Shown in pieces: positions 17,056-27,629 of a stretch of 64,000 nucleotides of DNA. The stretch is from CAJKWP01 sp964554475 (GTDB taxonomy: Bacteria; Bacillota; Clostridia; Christensenellales; UBA1242): NCBI GenBank assembly GCA_964554475.1, contig CAZKOT010000001.1, forward strand, positions 1 to 64,000, read 5' to 3'. Both the position numbers and the translations under genes were made by a program. Under the pieces are notes generated by a model that was not told where the DNA came from, ran no database searches, and saw only the letters and a list, made by a program, of their open reading frames with translations. Position 1 is the first letter of the stretch; every line of letters starts with the position of its first letter.

Positions 17056-20000
17056 ATGAAAAACCATCACAAGAAAACCTTGCTTTCGGTTATGTTTTCA
17101 CTCCTCCTTGCAATTACAGGTGGCTTTTTCTTAAATTTTCAAAAATTTCCATTAATTGCAAATGCTGATGATTTATTTACTCCCTCCTATCTTTCGATTT
17201 TTAAATATACCGAAAGTTCAACTCCTGGGGAATACACCAAAACAGGAAATACAATTTCACGTTTGGACGGAGTTTATTTAAATGAAGATCAAATTGTTAT
17301 TTTAAGACTTGCACACCCAGATGAAGCAGTTTCTTACGGAAACTATAAAATAGAAGTTTATGGAACAGAAATATTTTTAAATAAATCAGCAATCACATGG
17401 AGACCTGAATACACTGTAAATAATTATAACGAAACCCAATATGATTACATAGAAATGCGTTTTAATGTTTGGGCATCACCCTATGGAACAGAGGAACCCG
17501 ATGACGAAGGGAGATATGACATAAGTATTCAATATGTTGAATATTTTAACGGAGTAGCACTTCCATCAAAAACCTTAACTTATTCTTTTTATCTTTTCAA
17601 AACATCAAGTTATTATTTGGGAACCTATCCTGCTGTAACAATTTTAAATTTAGCAAGTTCATCTGACACAATTTTAGCAGGAGCATCTGCTTCTTATGCA
17701 AGAACTTTTCAGTATTATTACAAAAATAATGCACCATCAGAAACACGTCTTTCGCTCCCAGAACTATCATATAATCCCCAAAAATTTGAAATTAGAATTA
17801 CCAAAACAATTTACGGAATTAACACTGTAAGCTATATTAGTTTAAATTCATCTGGCGAAATTGTTCAAACCAATCCAATTGTAAAAATCCGTAAGACTGG
17901 CGAAACAAATGCTATTATTAATTTTAATGACATAGGAAATTACCAAATTGATTATATATTTGTTCACAAATATTTAGACAATGATGTGATTGTAACAGAG
18001 CCACTTACTAACGTAACAAATCAAACAAAATATGACCGAATGAATTTGTTTGGCTTTCAATTATTTCACACTGATATCAATTCTTCTGAAGCACAAAATC
18101 GTTTAGAATTTAAATCATTTGATTCTAACAACATTTTAAGAACTGGCTTTCAAACCGACGTAACTTACACTCATATTTCAGACAATTCTACAAATGCAAG
18201 ATATATTTCTTTTGCTGAAGAAGGACTAAACTCCTATTCAATTGTTCAAACAGATGGAATGAGTGAAACATTTCCATTGTCAACAATCAATTTTAACAAT
18301 GAAATTTTAACTCTTCCCAGCACAAATCAAGCACCAGTCGAACTTGAGTTTAATGGATCAATTTTAACTGATAATTCTTCCTTAATTAATGACAGTTATT
18401 ATTTAAAGCTTGACCACTATGACTCGACAGCAGGTAATACAAGAAATATTTGGAAAATGGAAAGAAATTATCGTGGAACAGCATTTACAGAACCCGGAAC
18501 ATATTTAGTAAAAGTCAGATATCAATCTCAAATATGTATGCAACCCGAGCGTTTTTTTACTCAATGGTTTTTCTTTAAAATTGTCAGTGAAACTCCAAAT
18601 TACACAGTAACAACTCAAAGCGGAACAAATTTACTTTCAAACGCATTCACAAAAGAGTCAGTTATCGTTAACGCCATAGAAAGTGAATATAACAATCCTT
18701 TTAATTCACCAACTCAACTATTTGTTTATTCAAAATCTTTTGAAAGCTCAACTTATTCAAATGAAACTTTAATAAATCCCCAAAGTCCTACCTCTTTTTC
18801 ATCAAAAGCAAATTATAAAGCAGTAATTAAATTCGGAAAAAACTTTTCTAAAAGTAAGAGTAGTTATTTTACCATCGACACAGATGAAATTTCTGGAATT
18901 ACAACAAGAACTGTTTCTTTTATTGATGGCAACTATCAAAAAAACTCGGCAATAAATTTTTTCTCGAATTCAGATGTTGCTGTCGAATGGAATGAAAAAG
19001 CAGCAAGTGGAAATATCACAACAGCTCAATATAAATTTATCCCTATCACAAAAACTACTTCAACTTTTTCTCATGCCCAACTCTTAAATTATTATGAAAA
19101 CCTAAGTCATTATATCCCAGTTAACTATGAAATCACTTACAATGGTGGATTAATACAAGCAGCTCCATACTCAAACACAGTAGGATCCTTAACCGTTCCA
19201 ACCGAAAAAGTAAAATCACAAGAAGGAATATATTTATTTAAAATTTCAGATTTGGCTGGTAATGTTGCCTACCATTCTTTTGTTATTGAGAAATCAGCTC
19301 CACGAGTTCTTCAAAAAACCTTGGGAGAATATCAAACAGATTTTTCAACATTAAATCTAGTAAGCGAAAATACAACTATTCAATGGGGTGAATATAAAGT
19401 AATTAAATTTAGCGGTTTAGATTTAACCGGAATTGATTTAAATGATTGGACAATCCCCGATGGACCTGACCCAGGAACTGAACGTGATGACCCAAATATT
19501 GACCCTTGGTTACTCTTACTTTTTAGAAACAAAGCAACAACTTTAGAGATGTCAAATTCGAATGCCGATTTTAAAAGAATTTTAATTGGCAGTGAAACAA
19601 ATCTTTTCTTATCTTCAAAAATAAAAACCAGCGAAGTAATGGTTCAAATTGGTGAAAAAAGAGTAATTGCGCAAACCGAAAACATTTATGCAGGTGGAGA
19701 ACCCTTGCCCGTTGAACAAATCGGTGGAATTAATTACTGTTTTGGTTATCAAATAAATATTGCAAATTTGGCCGGCACTATTATTTACGAAAACACCTAT
19801 TCATTTTTTGTAAATGATGAGAGTCAAACGAGAACGGGAGAATTCGCAACAACTCATAATATTGAGGTTTCAACAGACATTTCCAAAACTTCTGTTCGTT
19901 TTGCAACAAACGTTCCCTCAAATCCTTATGATGGTTTAAGTCGACATGATTACGAATTAACAGATTTAAGCAATCCAAATAATAGCACAAAATCGCTTTT

Positions 20001-23000
20001 TTACATGCCAATAAGCATAGATTTACTAGAATTACAGTACAAAGTTTCACCAGATCCCGGTTCAATTGAACTTGATGAAATAATCATTTATTTCTATCAA
20101 TATGTTTCAAATTATTTGATTTATACGGGACCGACAGGAATTTTGCAAAATAACATGTATTACACTCTTGATGAGGAAATTGAATATGAAACAGGACAAT
20201 TTGCTACTCTTCAATATTGTTTAACACAAAATATTTTTAGTTATTCAAATTTTCAGGTAGGAACAAGTTTTGTTCTTTCAAAAACTCCAATTGAAATAAT
20301 TGTTTACAGTTTCGAAGAAAACATTAATCTAGGAAATATTGACGGAGACTTATATGTTTGGGATATTAACACAGTTTACGACACCACAAGTGGAAAAACT
20401 TTAACAAACGAAGGAAAATATGAAATTTTCAGAACCTATCGTAATCTTGAAGGTGTTTCAACACTAGTTGCCGGTAACTATGATTTTATGACTAGAAAAA
20501 TTACATTTTATGTTGACAGACAAGATATAATTTCTTCACCAATTGTATTGTACATTGAACCCGATCCAAATCAGCCCATTCAACAAGAAAATTACATTCA
20601 AATAAGCCGTGTTGGTGGACATGGTTATTTGGAAGTATTATATATTTCACCTTCAGGTTCAGGTTTAGAAGAAAATAAATTTAAAGAATTATTTAGAGCA
20701 AAAAATTTAAATCCTGCATCTAAATTAAATATTTTTGAAACAAACAAACTTCCGGTAAAAATTAGTATGCCCTTATTGAAATTTGGTGATTTAATTGGCT
20801 CAAATTTCACTGCGTTCGCAAATTCACTTTTTTATGATTCAGTGCCAAATTCTTATATTAAAACGTTTGAAATTACAATTTCATTAAAGCATTTGCCCAC
20901 AGGAACAATAACAGCACAAACCTACACAATTGAAGCATCAAATCTACCACACATTCCGGGCAGTGGAAAAAGTAGCATTCAATTTGCACCTAATCTTTAC
21001 TTAATCACAACCGGAATAACAAACGGTTATATTGATTTTCCAACTTTTCACACCAGTGGGCAATACGAAATAACGCTTTCTCAAAACAATTCGCTTTTTA
21101 AAGGAAATCATTTAAATTTGATTTTTTATTTAGAAATTAAAAATCAAGCACCCGTTTTTTCTGTTGAAGATTCAAATGGCAATCCCCTTCAACCAAATAT
21201 TGACGAAACACTTTACTACACAAATGATGAACAAATCAAAGTAATATGGACTGATTCAACAAGTCCGTATATGGCAAAAATTAATTTAAATAAAATTCAA
21301 TACTTTGTTGGCACGGGTAGTTTACAAACTGTTAATCCTGTTGATATTACAACAGAAGGCTACAATCACTATTTTTCTTTAAATATTTCAGGACTTACAA
21401 GTGGTGCAAGAGTTACAATTCTTGTTGAATATGAAGGACAAGAATATTATTACTCGCCAGGTTTTTTTAGAAGCAGTAAAGTTGTTGAAATTGACAGAAT
21501 AGCACCAACAGCAAGTATTGAAAAGCTAATAACCAAGGTAAATGCAAGTTCAATTATTAATTCTGCGAACTTACGGCAAGGCCATCAACAGCAAGTAAAA
21601 TACAATAGAACAACAAAAGACCCCACAAGCATATTTAAAAACTTTGCATTTGCAGTTGATGTTCGCGATTTTAATACATTGATTTATTCTAATTTAGAAA
21701 GCGAACTATATTATAAAAATGTTCCAAACAAATACAGTGACATTTCATATAGCGAACTTGACCCTGCCCTTTCACCTCTTTCAACAATTCGTTATAGTGG
21801 AGATTATACAAGAATCTTAGACATCCAAGAAATTTACGACCTTGTTTCTTCTTCTGCATTTATTCCCTCTTATTATGAAATTGTCGAAGTTGATTTTGCA
21901 GGAAATATTACAGTATATTCAATTTATTTAACAGATTTATCAAAATTTGCAATTAATGAAGACTTAAACAATAATGGCATTTTGGATTCCAATGAAGACA
22001 TCAACGAAAACGGATTTTTGGATGTTAACAATCAAGATTTACTTTCATACGTAAGTGATATTAGTGGTGATTTAAAATTAAAACAAGATGAAATTGTAAG
22101 AAAAAATTATAATAGCACAATTTTTTCAAAAGGAAAATTTGAATTAATACGTATAAATGCTTTTGACTATCCATGGTCAATAATTAGTTATAACAATATT
22201 AGTTATTTAAATTCACCAAATCTTGAAGATGGCCAAGTTTACAAATGGGCAACCACAATAACAACGACAACACTTTCAAACGAAATAAATTTGGGAGTGT
22301 CAAGATATAATTATCCTATAATGATAAAAAACGTTCCCTATTTAAACATAAATATTCAAGTTGTAGTTTCAAACGCAATTCTTGATATTTCAGAACCCAG
22401 TGGAATCGCAACCTCTTTAACAGTTACAAAAACTCTCGCAAATGACACCCAATACATTAATTGGACATCAATAACAATTTGGGAATACATCGGTGGGAAT
22501 GTAACAAGAACAGCCGAGTTAAAAAATGGTGTTTCTGAACAAGGTGTTACAATTAATAATATATTAAGTTACAATGTTGTTGGCAACGTAACAACTTTCC
22601 AAATTGCAAATGTAAATGCAAGTGCAGGACCACATTATCGTTTTAGAATTTTTGATAATTTTTCTCAAACTTATACTTTTCATCATCTTTATGGACAAGA
22701 ATTTGTGGAAACAATTTCAAACGAAGACGGTTTGGCAACAATGAAAACAGACTTTTTCTACGAAAATGAGGGCGACGAACCCCAATTATTATACATAAGC
22801 AACAAACCTTTTATTTTCCGTTTTTACAAATCAATAACAACAGTAAAACTAACCGTTATGGCATTCAATTCTGTTTTAGGTTATGGATGGAGTGCAACAA
22901 ATATATACAACATATCAAAAGATTTGATTCCTAACCTCTCATGTTTTGGAATAATTAATAATAGCAATCCTTCATTTATTGAACTAAACTTAAGACCAAA

Positions 23001-25098
23001 TCTTGAGCATTTAGATTATATTCTTAATTTCGCCAATCCAAATTTTACAGGTCCATCATTTTACTATATTATTGAATCTACAACAAATGTTCTTAGTGGT
23101 GTTGTTGGCGAAGATGCAACAGAAATTGAAACATTTAGATTTAATGTTAATATGCTACTTCCAAAAATTGAATTACGAGGAAAATATAGGCAAGATTTAA
23201 ACGGACTGTTTATCAATAACAATATGACTTCTGACCCCGTAACAGTTGAATTTGCTGACACTTCCATCTTTACATATCCAGTTGAAATTTGGATTTCAAA
23301 AAATGGAGAACCACTTCAAAAAATAACTTCTGGACAAACTTTTACAGATGTTGGCGTTTACACAATTGTTAGAAAATGGACTAATGCAATGGATGTTTTT
23401 GAGGAACCCCAATTATCATTCACAATTTCAGATGCCGCAAGTCAGTTTTACAATGTTGCTGTAAAGGTTACTGGGGAAGAAAGATATGCTGTTATTTCTA
23501 CGACAGGTAATCCATACGTTTTGGTAGATAGTCAAAGCAGTGGTTTAACGAGTATTTATTCTCATTATATTGTAAATACCCTTGATTTTGTTATTAATTT
23601 AAACACTTCGCAAAATGTTGAAATTTTAGAAAATACCTACGAAAATCAGACACTAAAATTTACCGATACAAAAAACGGTGTGAACACTTTTATTCGTACA
23701 ATTTCAAATTACAACTCATCACCAACCTCATACGTTAATTATTTTGAAACAAAAATTGCAATAACCTACATTCCTCCTTCAAGTAAATTGTTAAACAATT
23801 TCACTTATACCGACACACAAGTTGATCAAAGGCCTTTTACTTACAGCGAATTAATTTATTCGATTAACAAAAGTGCACAAAGTGCCGACAGTTTAATAAT
23901 TTCATGGAATAATTATTATAGAATTCCCGAAAATAAAGTCATTGTTGAAATTAGATATGGTCTTGAAAATCAATTAATTTCTTTAGCGGGAATGACAACA
24001 AGAAATGAGGTTAATTCAATTATTTTAAATCGTTCGGGTTATTACTTGTTCACCTTTAGAGATTTAGCGGGAAATATTCATAAATTTGATTACAGTGCTT
24101 CGGTTTTAAACAGTTCAACTTCGTATGAATTTGTATATATAAAAAATGTGGTTTTTAATGTTAATAATGCATCTCCAATTCCTTATGCAATCTACAATTC
24201 CGATGTTGTCATTAACTTACCATCCGATTCTCTTGCCTACTATGATGTCAATGCTCAACCGTCCATAAAAGTATTAAAAAATGGCGAAATTTACAAAGAC
24301 TATACTTCTTCAACTGCTGAAAGAAAATACACGTTTACTGAGCCAGGACTATACCAAGTAAGTTTTTCAGCAAAACGACTAGGAAATGAAATTAGAGAAG
24401 AGACATATAGTTTTCAAATAATTAGAGCAAATGAACTTTGCTGGACATTTAATATTGACCAGTACGAAAATTATTACATTAAACAAATAATCAAAAATGG
24501 GGTTGACATAACAAGGGCACTTTCAAATAGTTCAATTGGAGCAATTATTTATGTTCAAACAGTTTTACCAAACGAAAGTGTTGTTAATCTTCCTTATTTA
24601 AAAGAACTTTGGGTTTCATTATATGATGAAAAAACGGGTGCAGGCAATTACTCAATTACAATAGGAACAAATAATGATTTGGGACAAGAATTTTCATTTT
24701 CTTTTAAAATTAATTCTGCCACAGCGCCAATTTCAGTTTCACTTGCGGAAGGAGAATCTACAACAGACACAATAACTGTGAAATTTAATGCAAAAAATCT
24801 TTTTGACAATGTTGGAGATTGTATTGTTCGTATTTATCCAAATAAAGACATTATAATAAACTCTGAATATTTTGAACAACCTGACTACATTGAGAATTAT
24901 GAAGTTAATATTACAAAAATCGGTGATAGTTATGTGCAAATTTTAACTCCAAGTGGACGACTTTTGTACAGTTATAGAGTGATACGTAATCAACCTTTAA
25001 ACTCCATTGCAATTATTCTAATTACCGTTGCATCATTAGTTGGAATTGGATTAACAATTATGTTTATTCTGCTTCGAAGGAGAATGAAAATTAGATAA
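17056..25098 (+). CDS. Giant (2680 aa) exported surface protein with C-terminal membrane anchor
   Basis: The N-terminus is a classical signal peptide (basic 'MKNHHKK', a hydrophobic core, and a likely cleavage after 'IANA' near residue 37). The C-terminal ~30 residues form one membrane helix followed by R-R-R-M-K-I-R, with no LPXTG motif, so the protein is probably anchored in the cytoplasmic membrane and spans the envelope. The interior is a string of divergent beta-sandwich, Ig-like modules. Repeated signatures are 'D-[LF]-A-G-N' (for example 'DLAGNVAYHSF', 'DFAGNITVYSI', 'DLAGNIHKFDY') and 'E-P-G-x-Y' edges. One EF-hand-like calcium motif occurs near residue 1638-1658 ('DLNNNGILDSNEDINENG'). 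It is probably an adhesin or stalk protein. It is transcribed alone and ends at a strong hairpin terminator. Confidence 0.85.
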   Translation: MKNHHKKTLLSVMFSLLLAITGGFFLNFQKFPLIANADDLFTPSYLSIFKYTESSTPGEYTKTGNTISRLDGVYLNEDQIVILRLAHPDEAVSYGNYKIEVYGTEIFLNKSAITWRPEYTVNNYNETQYDYIEMRFNVWASPYGTEEPDDEGRYDISIQYVEYFNGVALPSKTLTYSFYLFKTSSYYLGTYPAVTILNLASSSDTILAGASASYARTFQYYYKNNAPSETRLSLPELSYNPQKFEIRITKTIYGINTVSYISLNSSGEIVQTNPIVKIRKTGETNAIINFNDIGNYQIDYIFVHKYLDNDVIVTEPLTNVTNQTKYDRMNLFGFQLFHTDINSSEAQNRLEFKSFDSNNILRTGFQTDVTYTHISDNSTNARYISFAEEGLNSYSIVQTDGMSETFPLSTINFNNEILTLPSTNQAPVELEFNGSILTDNSSLINDSYYLKLDHYDSTAGNTRNIWKMERNYRGTAFTEPGTYLVKVRYQSQICMQPERFFTQWFFFKIVSETPNYTVTTQSGTNLLSNAFTKESVIVNAIESEYNNPFNSPTQLFVYSKSFESSTYSNETLINPQSPTSFSSKANYKAVIKFGKNFSKSKSSYFTIDTDEISGITTRTVSFIDGNYQKNSAINFFSNSDVAVEWNEKAASGNITTAQYKFIPITKTTSTFSHAQLLNYYENLSHYIPVNYEITYNGGLIQAAPYSNTVGSLTVPTEKVKSQEGIYLFKISDLAGNVAYHSFVIEKSAPRVLQKTLGEYQTDFSTLNLVSENTTIQWGEYKVIKFSGLDLTGIDLNDWTIPDGPDPGTERDDPNIDPWLLLLFRNKATTLEMSNSNADFKRILIGSETNLFLSSKIKTSEVMVQIGEKRVIAQTENIYAGGEPLPVEQIGGINYCFGYQINIANLAGTIIYENTYSFFVNDESQTRTGEFATTHNIEVSTDISKTSVRFATNVPSNPYDGLSRHDYELTDLSNPNNSTKSLFYMPISIDLLELQYKVSPDPGSIELDEIIIYFYQYVSNYLIYTGPTGILQNNMYYTLDEEIEYETGQFATLQYCLTQNIFSYSNFQVGTSFVLSKTPIEIIVYSFEENINLGNIDGDLYVWDINTVYDTTSGKTLTNEGKYEIFRTYRNLEGVSTLVAGNYDFMTRKITFYVDRQDIISSPIVLYIEPDPNQPIQQENYIQISRVGGHGYLEVLYISPSGSGLEENKFKELFRAKNLNPASKLNIFETNKLPVKISMPLLKFGDLIGSNFTAFANSLFYDSVPNSYIKTFEITISLKHLPTGTITAQTYTIEASNLPHIPGSGKSSIQFAPNLYLITTGITNGYIDFPTFHTSGQYEITLSQNNSLFKGNHLNLIFYLEIKNQAPVFSVEDSNGNPLQPNIDETLYYTNDEQIKVIWTDSTSPYMAKINLNKIQYFVGTGSLQTVNPVDITTEGYNHYFSLNISGLTSGARVTILVEYEGQEYYYSPGFFRSSKVVEIDRIAPTASIEKLITKVNASSIINSANLRQGHQQQVKYNRTTKDPTSIFKNFAFAVDVRDFNTLIYSNLESELYYKNVPNKYSDISYSELDPALSPLSTIRYSGDYTRILDIQEIYDLVSSSAFIPSYYEIVEVDFAGNITVYSIYLTDLSKFAINEDLNNNGILDSNEDINENGFLDVNNQDLLSYVSDISGDLKLKQDEIVRKNYNSTIFSKGKFELIRINAFDYPWSIISYNNISYLNSPNLEDGQVYKWATTITTTTLSNEINLGVSRYNYPIMIKNVPYLNINIQVVVSNAILDISEPSGIATSLTVTKTLANDTQYINWTSITIWEYIGGNVTRTAELKNGVSEQGVTINNILSYNVVGNVTTFQIANVNASAGPHYRFRIFDNFSQTYTFHHLYGQEFVETISNEDGLATMKTDFFYENEGDEPQLLYISNKPFIFRFYKSITTVKLTVMAFNSVLGYGWSATNIYNISKDLIPNLSCFGIINNSNPSFIELNLRPNLEHLDYILNFANPNFTGPSFYYIIESTTNVLSGVVGEDATEIETFRFNVNMLLPKIELRGKYRQDLNGLFINNNMTSDPVTVEFADTSIFTYPVEIWISKNGEPLQKITSGQTFTDVGVYTIVRKWTNAMDVFEEPQLSFTISDAASQFYNVAVKVTGEERYAVISTTGNPYVLVDSQSSGLTSIYSHYIVNTLDFVINLNTSQNVEILENTYENQTLKFTDTKNGVNTFIRTISNYNSSPTSYVNYFETKIAITYIPPSSKLLNNFTYTDTQVDQRPFTYSELIYSINKSAQSADSLIISWNNYYRIPENKVIVEIRYGLENQLISLAGMTTRNEVNSIILNRSGYYLFTFRDLAGNIHKFDYSASVLNSSTSYEFVYIKNVVFNVNNASPIPYAIYNSDVVINLPSDSLAYYDVNAQPSIKVLKNGEIYKDYTSSTAERKYTFTEPGLYQVSFSAKRLGNEIREETYSFQIIRANELCWTFNIDQYENYYIKQIIKNGVDITRALSNSSIGAIIYVQTVLPNESVVNLPYLKELWVSLYDEKTGAGNYSITIGTNNDLGQEFSFSFKINSATAPISVSLAEGESTTDTITVKFNAKNLFDNVGDCIVRIYPNKDIIINSEYFEQPDYIENYEVNITKIGDSYVQILTPSGRLLYSYRVIRNQPLNSIAIILITVASLVGIGLTIMFILLRRRMKIR

Positions 25099-25127
25099 AA
25101 AAACGCACTTTTTTGTGCGTTTTTTAA
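25098..25127 (+). terminator. Rho-independent terminator after the 2680-residue protein gene
   Basis: AAAAAACGCAC pairs with GTGCGTTTTTT around a T6 loop, immediately after the stop codon. Confidence 0.9.
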
Positions 25128-25138
25128 TAATAAAAGAA

Positions 25139-26032
25139 TCAAGCGAAGTCAAAAGAATTATTTTTATCAACATCATTTTTATTATAATGATATTTATGTA
25201 TATATTCATTATAAAGTCTTAACAAATTTGGATTAGGAAAATCTGAAAGATTTTTTTGTTCAGATTTAAAAACAATTTTTTTCTCTTTTGATCCTATGTT
25301 TTTTTTATCTTGTTTTGTTGTTGATACCATTAATTTAACATCATTTCTATCTGATCCATTTTTGCTAAAAGCAAATGCGTATTCTGTAATTATATTATTT
25401 TGGTCTTTTTTTGATTTTTGTTGGAAAATTATAATTTGACCTTTATCATTAGGATTATTTTTAAGCTTTTTTTCAAAAAATTTAATCGAATTCTCATCAA
25501 TCGGGTTACATTCAAATTCTTTTAATAATTTTTCTATTTTTGCAAAATCATTTAATGAATTTGCTTTTTGCCTATGAAATTCAATGTATTTGTTTTCAAT
25601 ATCGGAAGCTATTGAAGAATATAAACCTTTCCATGATGCTTTAGCAAGTATTTTATCTTCATAAACTACGTAACCATATTCAGTTGGATGATACAACGAA
25701 TCGTTGATTTCTCTGTCGTCCTGATCAAAAACAAAAAGATTGTCTGTTCTAATCGGATCTTTAATTTTATGAAAAACATATCCTGACAAAGGAATAACAA
25801 ATATTGGATACTTATAGACTTTTACATGTCTGCTGTCAGCTGTTGTATAAAGAAATTCCTTACGCAGTTTGACTTCAAGAACGCATTTTGGAACATTGTG
25901 AAATTTATCTTCAAGTAAAATAATTTTAACGTCGTCGACATCTTTATCTTGTAATCTAGATTTACATTCATTTACACCACTTTGGTGTACGTATTGGATA
26001 ACATCATCAATTCTTTTAATTCTTAATCCCAT
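25139..26032 (-). CDS. Hypothetical 297-residue protein
   Basis: The start at 26032 ('MGLRIKRIDDVIQYV') is preferred over the upstream start at 26074 because AAAAGGAAA lies 7-9 bases before it. The protein is soluble and mixed alpha/beta: a beta-rich first half ('VKIILLEDKFHNVPKCVLEVKL', 'KVYKYPIFVIPLSGYVFHKI'), a middle helical region ('IASDIENKYIEFHRQKANSL'), and a charged C-terminal part. I recognise no family. It lies downstream of, and in the same direction as, the Rho-like gene (96 bp apart), so the two may be co-transcribed. It converges on the giant gene's terminator. Confidence 0.65.
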   Translation of the reverse strand: MGLRIKRIDDVIQYVHQSGVNECKSRLQDKDVDDVKIILLEDKFHNVPKCVLEVKLRKEFLYTTADSRHVKVYKYPIFVIPLSGYVFHKIKDPIRTDNLFVFDQDDREINDSLYHPTEYGYVVYEDKILAKASWKGLYSSIASDIENKYIEFHRQKANSLNDFAKIEKLLKEFECNPIDENSIKFFEKKLKNNPNDKGQIIIFQQKSKKDQNNIITEYAFAFSKNGSDRNDVKLMVSTTKQDKKNIGSKEKKIVFKSEQKNLSDFPNPNLLRLYNEYIHKYHYNKNDVDKNNSFDFA

Positions 26033-26127
26033 AGTAAAATTTCCTTTTATAACAATTATAATTTTGAAAGTCAATGTTAATTTAAAAAGAGTTGTTTGTA
26101 AATAATTAAAAAATTTTTTCTTTAAAA

Positions 26128-27246
26128 TTATTTTTTAAAAATTTTATCTGCGTTTTTAATAAGGTCATTTTTATAAAATGAATTTTCTTTTTCATGACTT
26201 AAACAACTTGCAAAAGTGGTAATACTCGCTCCAGTTTGCAAAACTTTTCCCGTATTAAAAATTCTTTTTGTAATTCTAACTGCTTCAACAGTATTATTTG
26301 TTCTTTCATTTTCAATTGCAAAAAACATTTCAAGTCCATTTAATATTCCAAAAATATCAAAAAGAACCAAAATAACTTTATTTCCCTCAAGTAAAAGTGA
26401 ATTCACATGGTTTATTGCATCAATAGTTGCATCATACAGTCTAATAGGATGATCCTCTAAAAGTGAGTAAATAAATTCACCCTCAAAATCTTTTTCAATT
26501 TGTAATTTTGTGTAAACTGAAATATTAGGAGCTAAGGCAACAACTTTAAACAATTTAAAAAGGGGCTTAATGGTTTCTTTCATTTTTGAAATTGAATCTT
26601 TGAATGTTTCGCCGATGAAAAGAACATTTTCCCCTTCATTCACGCCTTCCAAATTTTTTAACGGAACTTCTTTAAGAACAACCTGGTCATTTTTTTTCAA
26701 ATCTCTATTTTTTAAAACTTGATGATTATTTATACTTTCAATTTCAACCAAAACATAATAGCTTGTTAATTGATTTGCAACGCCTTCAATTTTATCTCCC
26801 TCAATAAGAGAATGTTCATTAATAAAACTATCTGGAACAGAAACCAAAATTTCATTACTTAAGTTTACTTTAAAGTAATAATTATTTGATTGAGTTTTTC
26901 TCAGAAAACCTTTAACTTCAACTCTTTCTGGATTTGCCACCTTACTTTGTGCAAATTGCAAACTTGCAGAAACTTTTTGAGCAATTTTTTTGTTTAGAAC
27001 CACTTCAGTTAATTCTTTTGGAACAAATATATCTAAAACACTTTCTATTTTTTTAATTGATTTTGGAGGACGACCTTTAACCGAAATTTTTTGAGGTATC
27101 ATTTCACCGCAAGAAATTTTTAATATTAATTCTTCTAATTCTTTTCTTTTTTTTGTTGTAGCCGAAGAAATGCCCAACCTACGAGCAAGTTCACGTAACT
27201 CATAAACTCCAAATTCTTTCAATTTTTCTTCTTTGTAACTCTTCAT
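26128..27246 (-). CDS. Degenerate Rho-like protein lacking the ATPase P-loop
   Basis: 372 residues with a GGAGGA ribosome-binding site. Compared from memory with E. coli and Firmicute Rho, three regions align in order. A Rho_N/SAP-like helical unit lies at ~9-45. An RNA-binding cold-shock-like domain lies at ~107-172 ('ILVSVPDSFINEHSLIEGDKIEG' parallels Rho's 'IYVSPSQIRRFNLRTGD'). A RecA-like core lies at ~200-350, in which 'EAVRITKRIF' and 'GASITTFASCL' parallel Rho's 'ALHRPKRFFG' and 'GGSLTIIATAL'. The Walker A segment is replaced by 'IGETFKDSISK', the catalytic 'ERPEEV' by 'APNISV', and Walker B Asp by Phe in 'VLVLFDIFG'. The usual C-terminal ~80 residues are absent. A GRPPK AT-hook-like patch lies at 58-62. 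ATP hydrolysis is unlikely. It could bind RNA or join and modulate true Rho hexamers (inference). Confidence 0.7.
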   Translation of the reverse strand: MKSYKEEKLKEFGVYELRELARRLGISSATTKKRKELEELILKISCGEMIPQKISVKGRPPKSIKKIESVLDIFVPKELTEVVLNKKIAQKVSASLQFAQSKVANPERVEVKGFLRKTQSNNYYFKVNLSNEILVSVPDSFINEHSLIEGDKIEGVANQLTSYYVLVEIESINNHQVLKNRDLKKNDQVVLKEVPLKNLEGVNEGENVLFIGETFKDSISKMKETIKPLFKLFKVVALAPNISVYTKLQIEKDFEGEFIYSLLEDHPIRLYDATIDAINHVNSLLLEGNKVILVLFDIFGILNGLEMFFAIENERTNNTVEAVRITKRIFNTGKVLQTGASITTFASCLSHEKENSFYKNDLIKNADKIFKK

Positions 27247-27629
27247 GTCTCCTCCAAAATTATTTTAACACTTTTACTAAAATTTCCCAAATTATTCCCT
27301 ATTTTTTGATAAATTTAGAAAAGTTTTTTCTTGTTATTTTAAATTATAATTAGGTTCAAGCAATAAGTCAATAGAGAATGCATAATTCACAAAAAATTAT
27401 TGTTTTATTCATTTTTTACAAAGTGTTATTGTCTTTGCAAGTTTTGTTCATAAAAATGTGCTCCACTCAATATTAAATATTTCCAATTTTAGAAAAAATT
27501 TTCATTACTTGAAATAAATTTGCTTTTTAAATTAAAAATTGTGCTCTTAAAAACTAAAGCACAATTTTTTAAGCTAACGATAATAATACGCATTTATTTG
27601 GTGGCAAAGCAGTAAAACCTTAGTAAGTT
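27247..27629. other. Intergenic region between Rho-like gene and giant lipoprotein gene
   Basis: 383 bp without a gene. It holds the terminator at 27534-27571 and, at 27598-27622, a short element (TTTGGTGGCA...AGCAGTAAAACC) shared with the flank of the tandem repeat array near 63040-63068. The remaining DNA is plain AT-rich sequence. Confidence 0.5.
27534..27571. terminator. Hairpin terminator downstream of the 3559-residue lipoprotein gene
   Basis: AAAAATTGTGCT at 27534-27545 pairs with AGCACAATTTTT at 27558-27569. T-rich flanks on both strands allow it to work in either direction. Confidence 0.75.
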
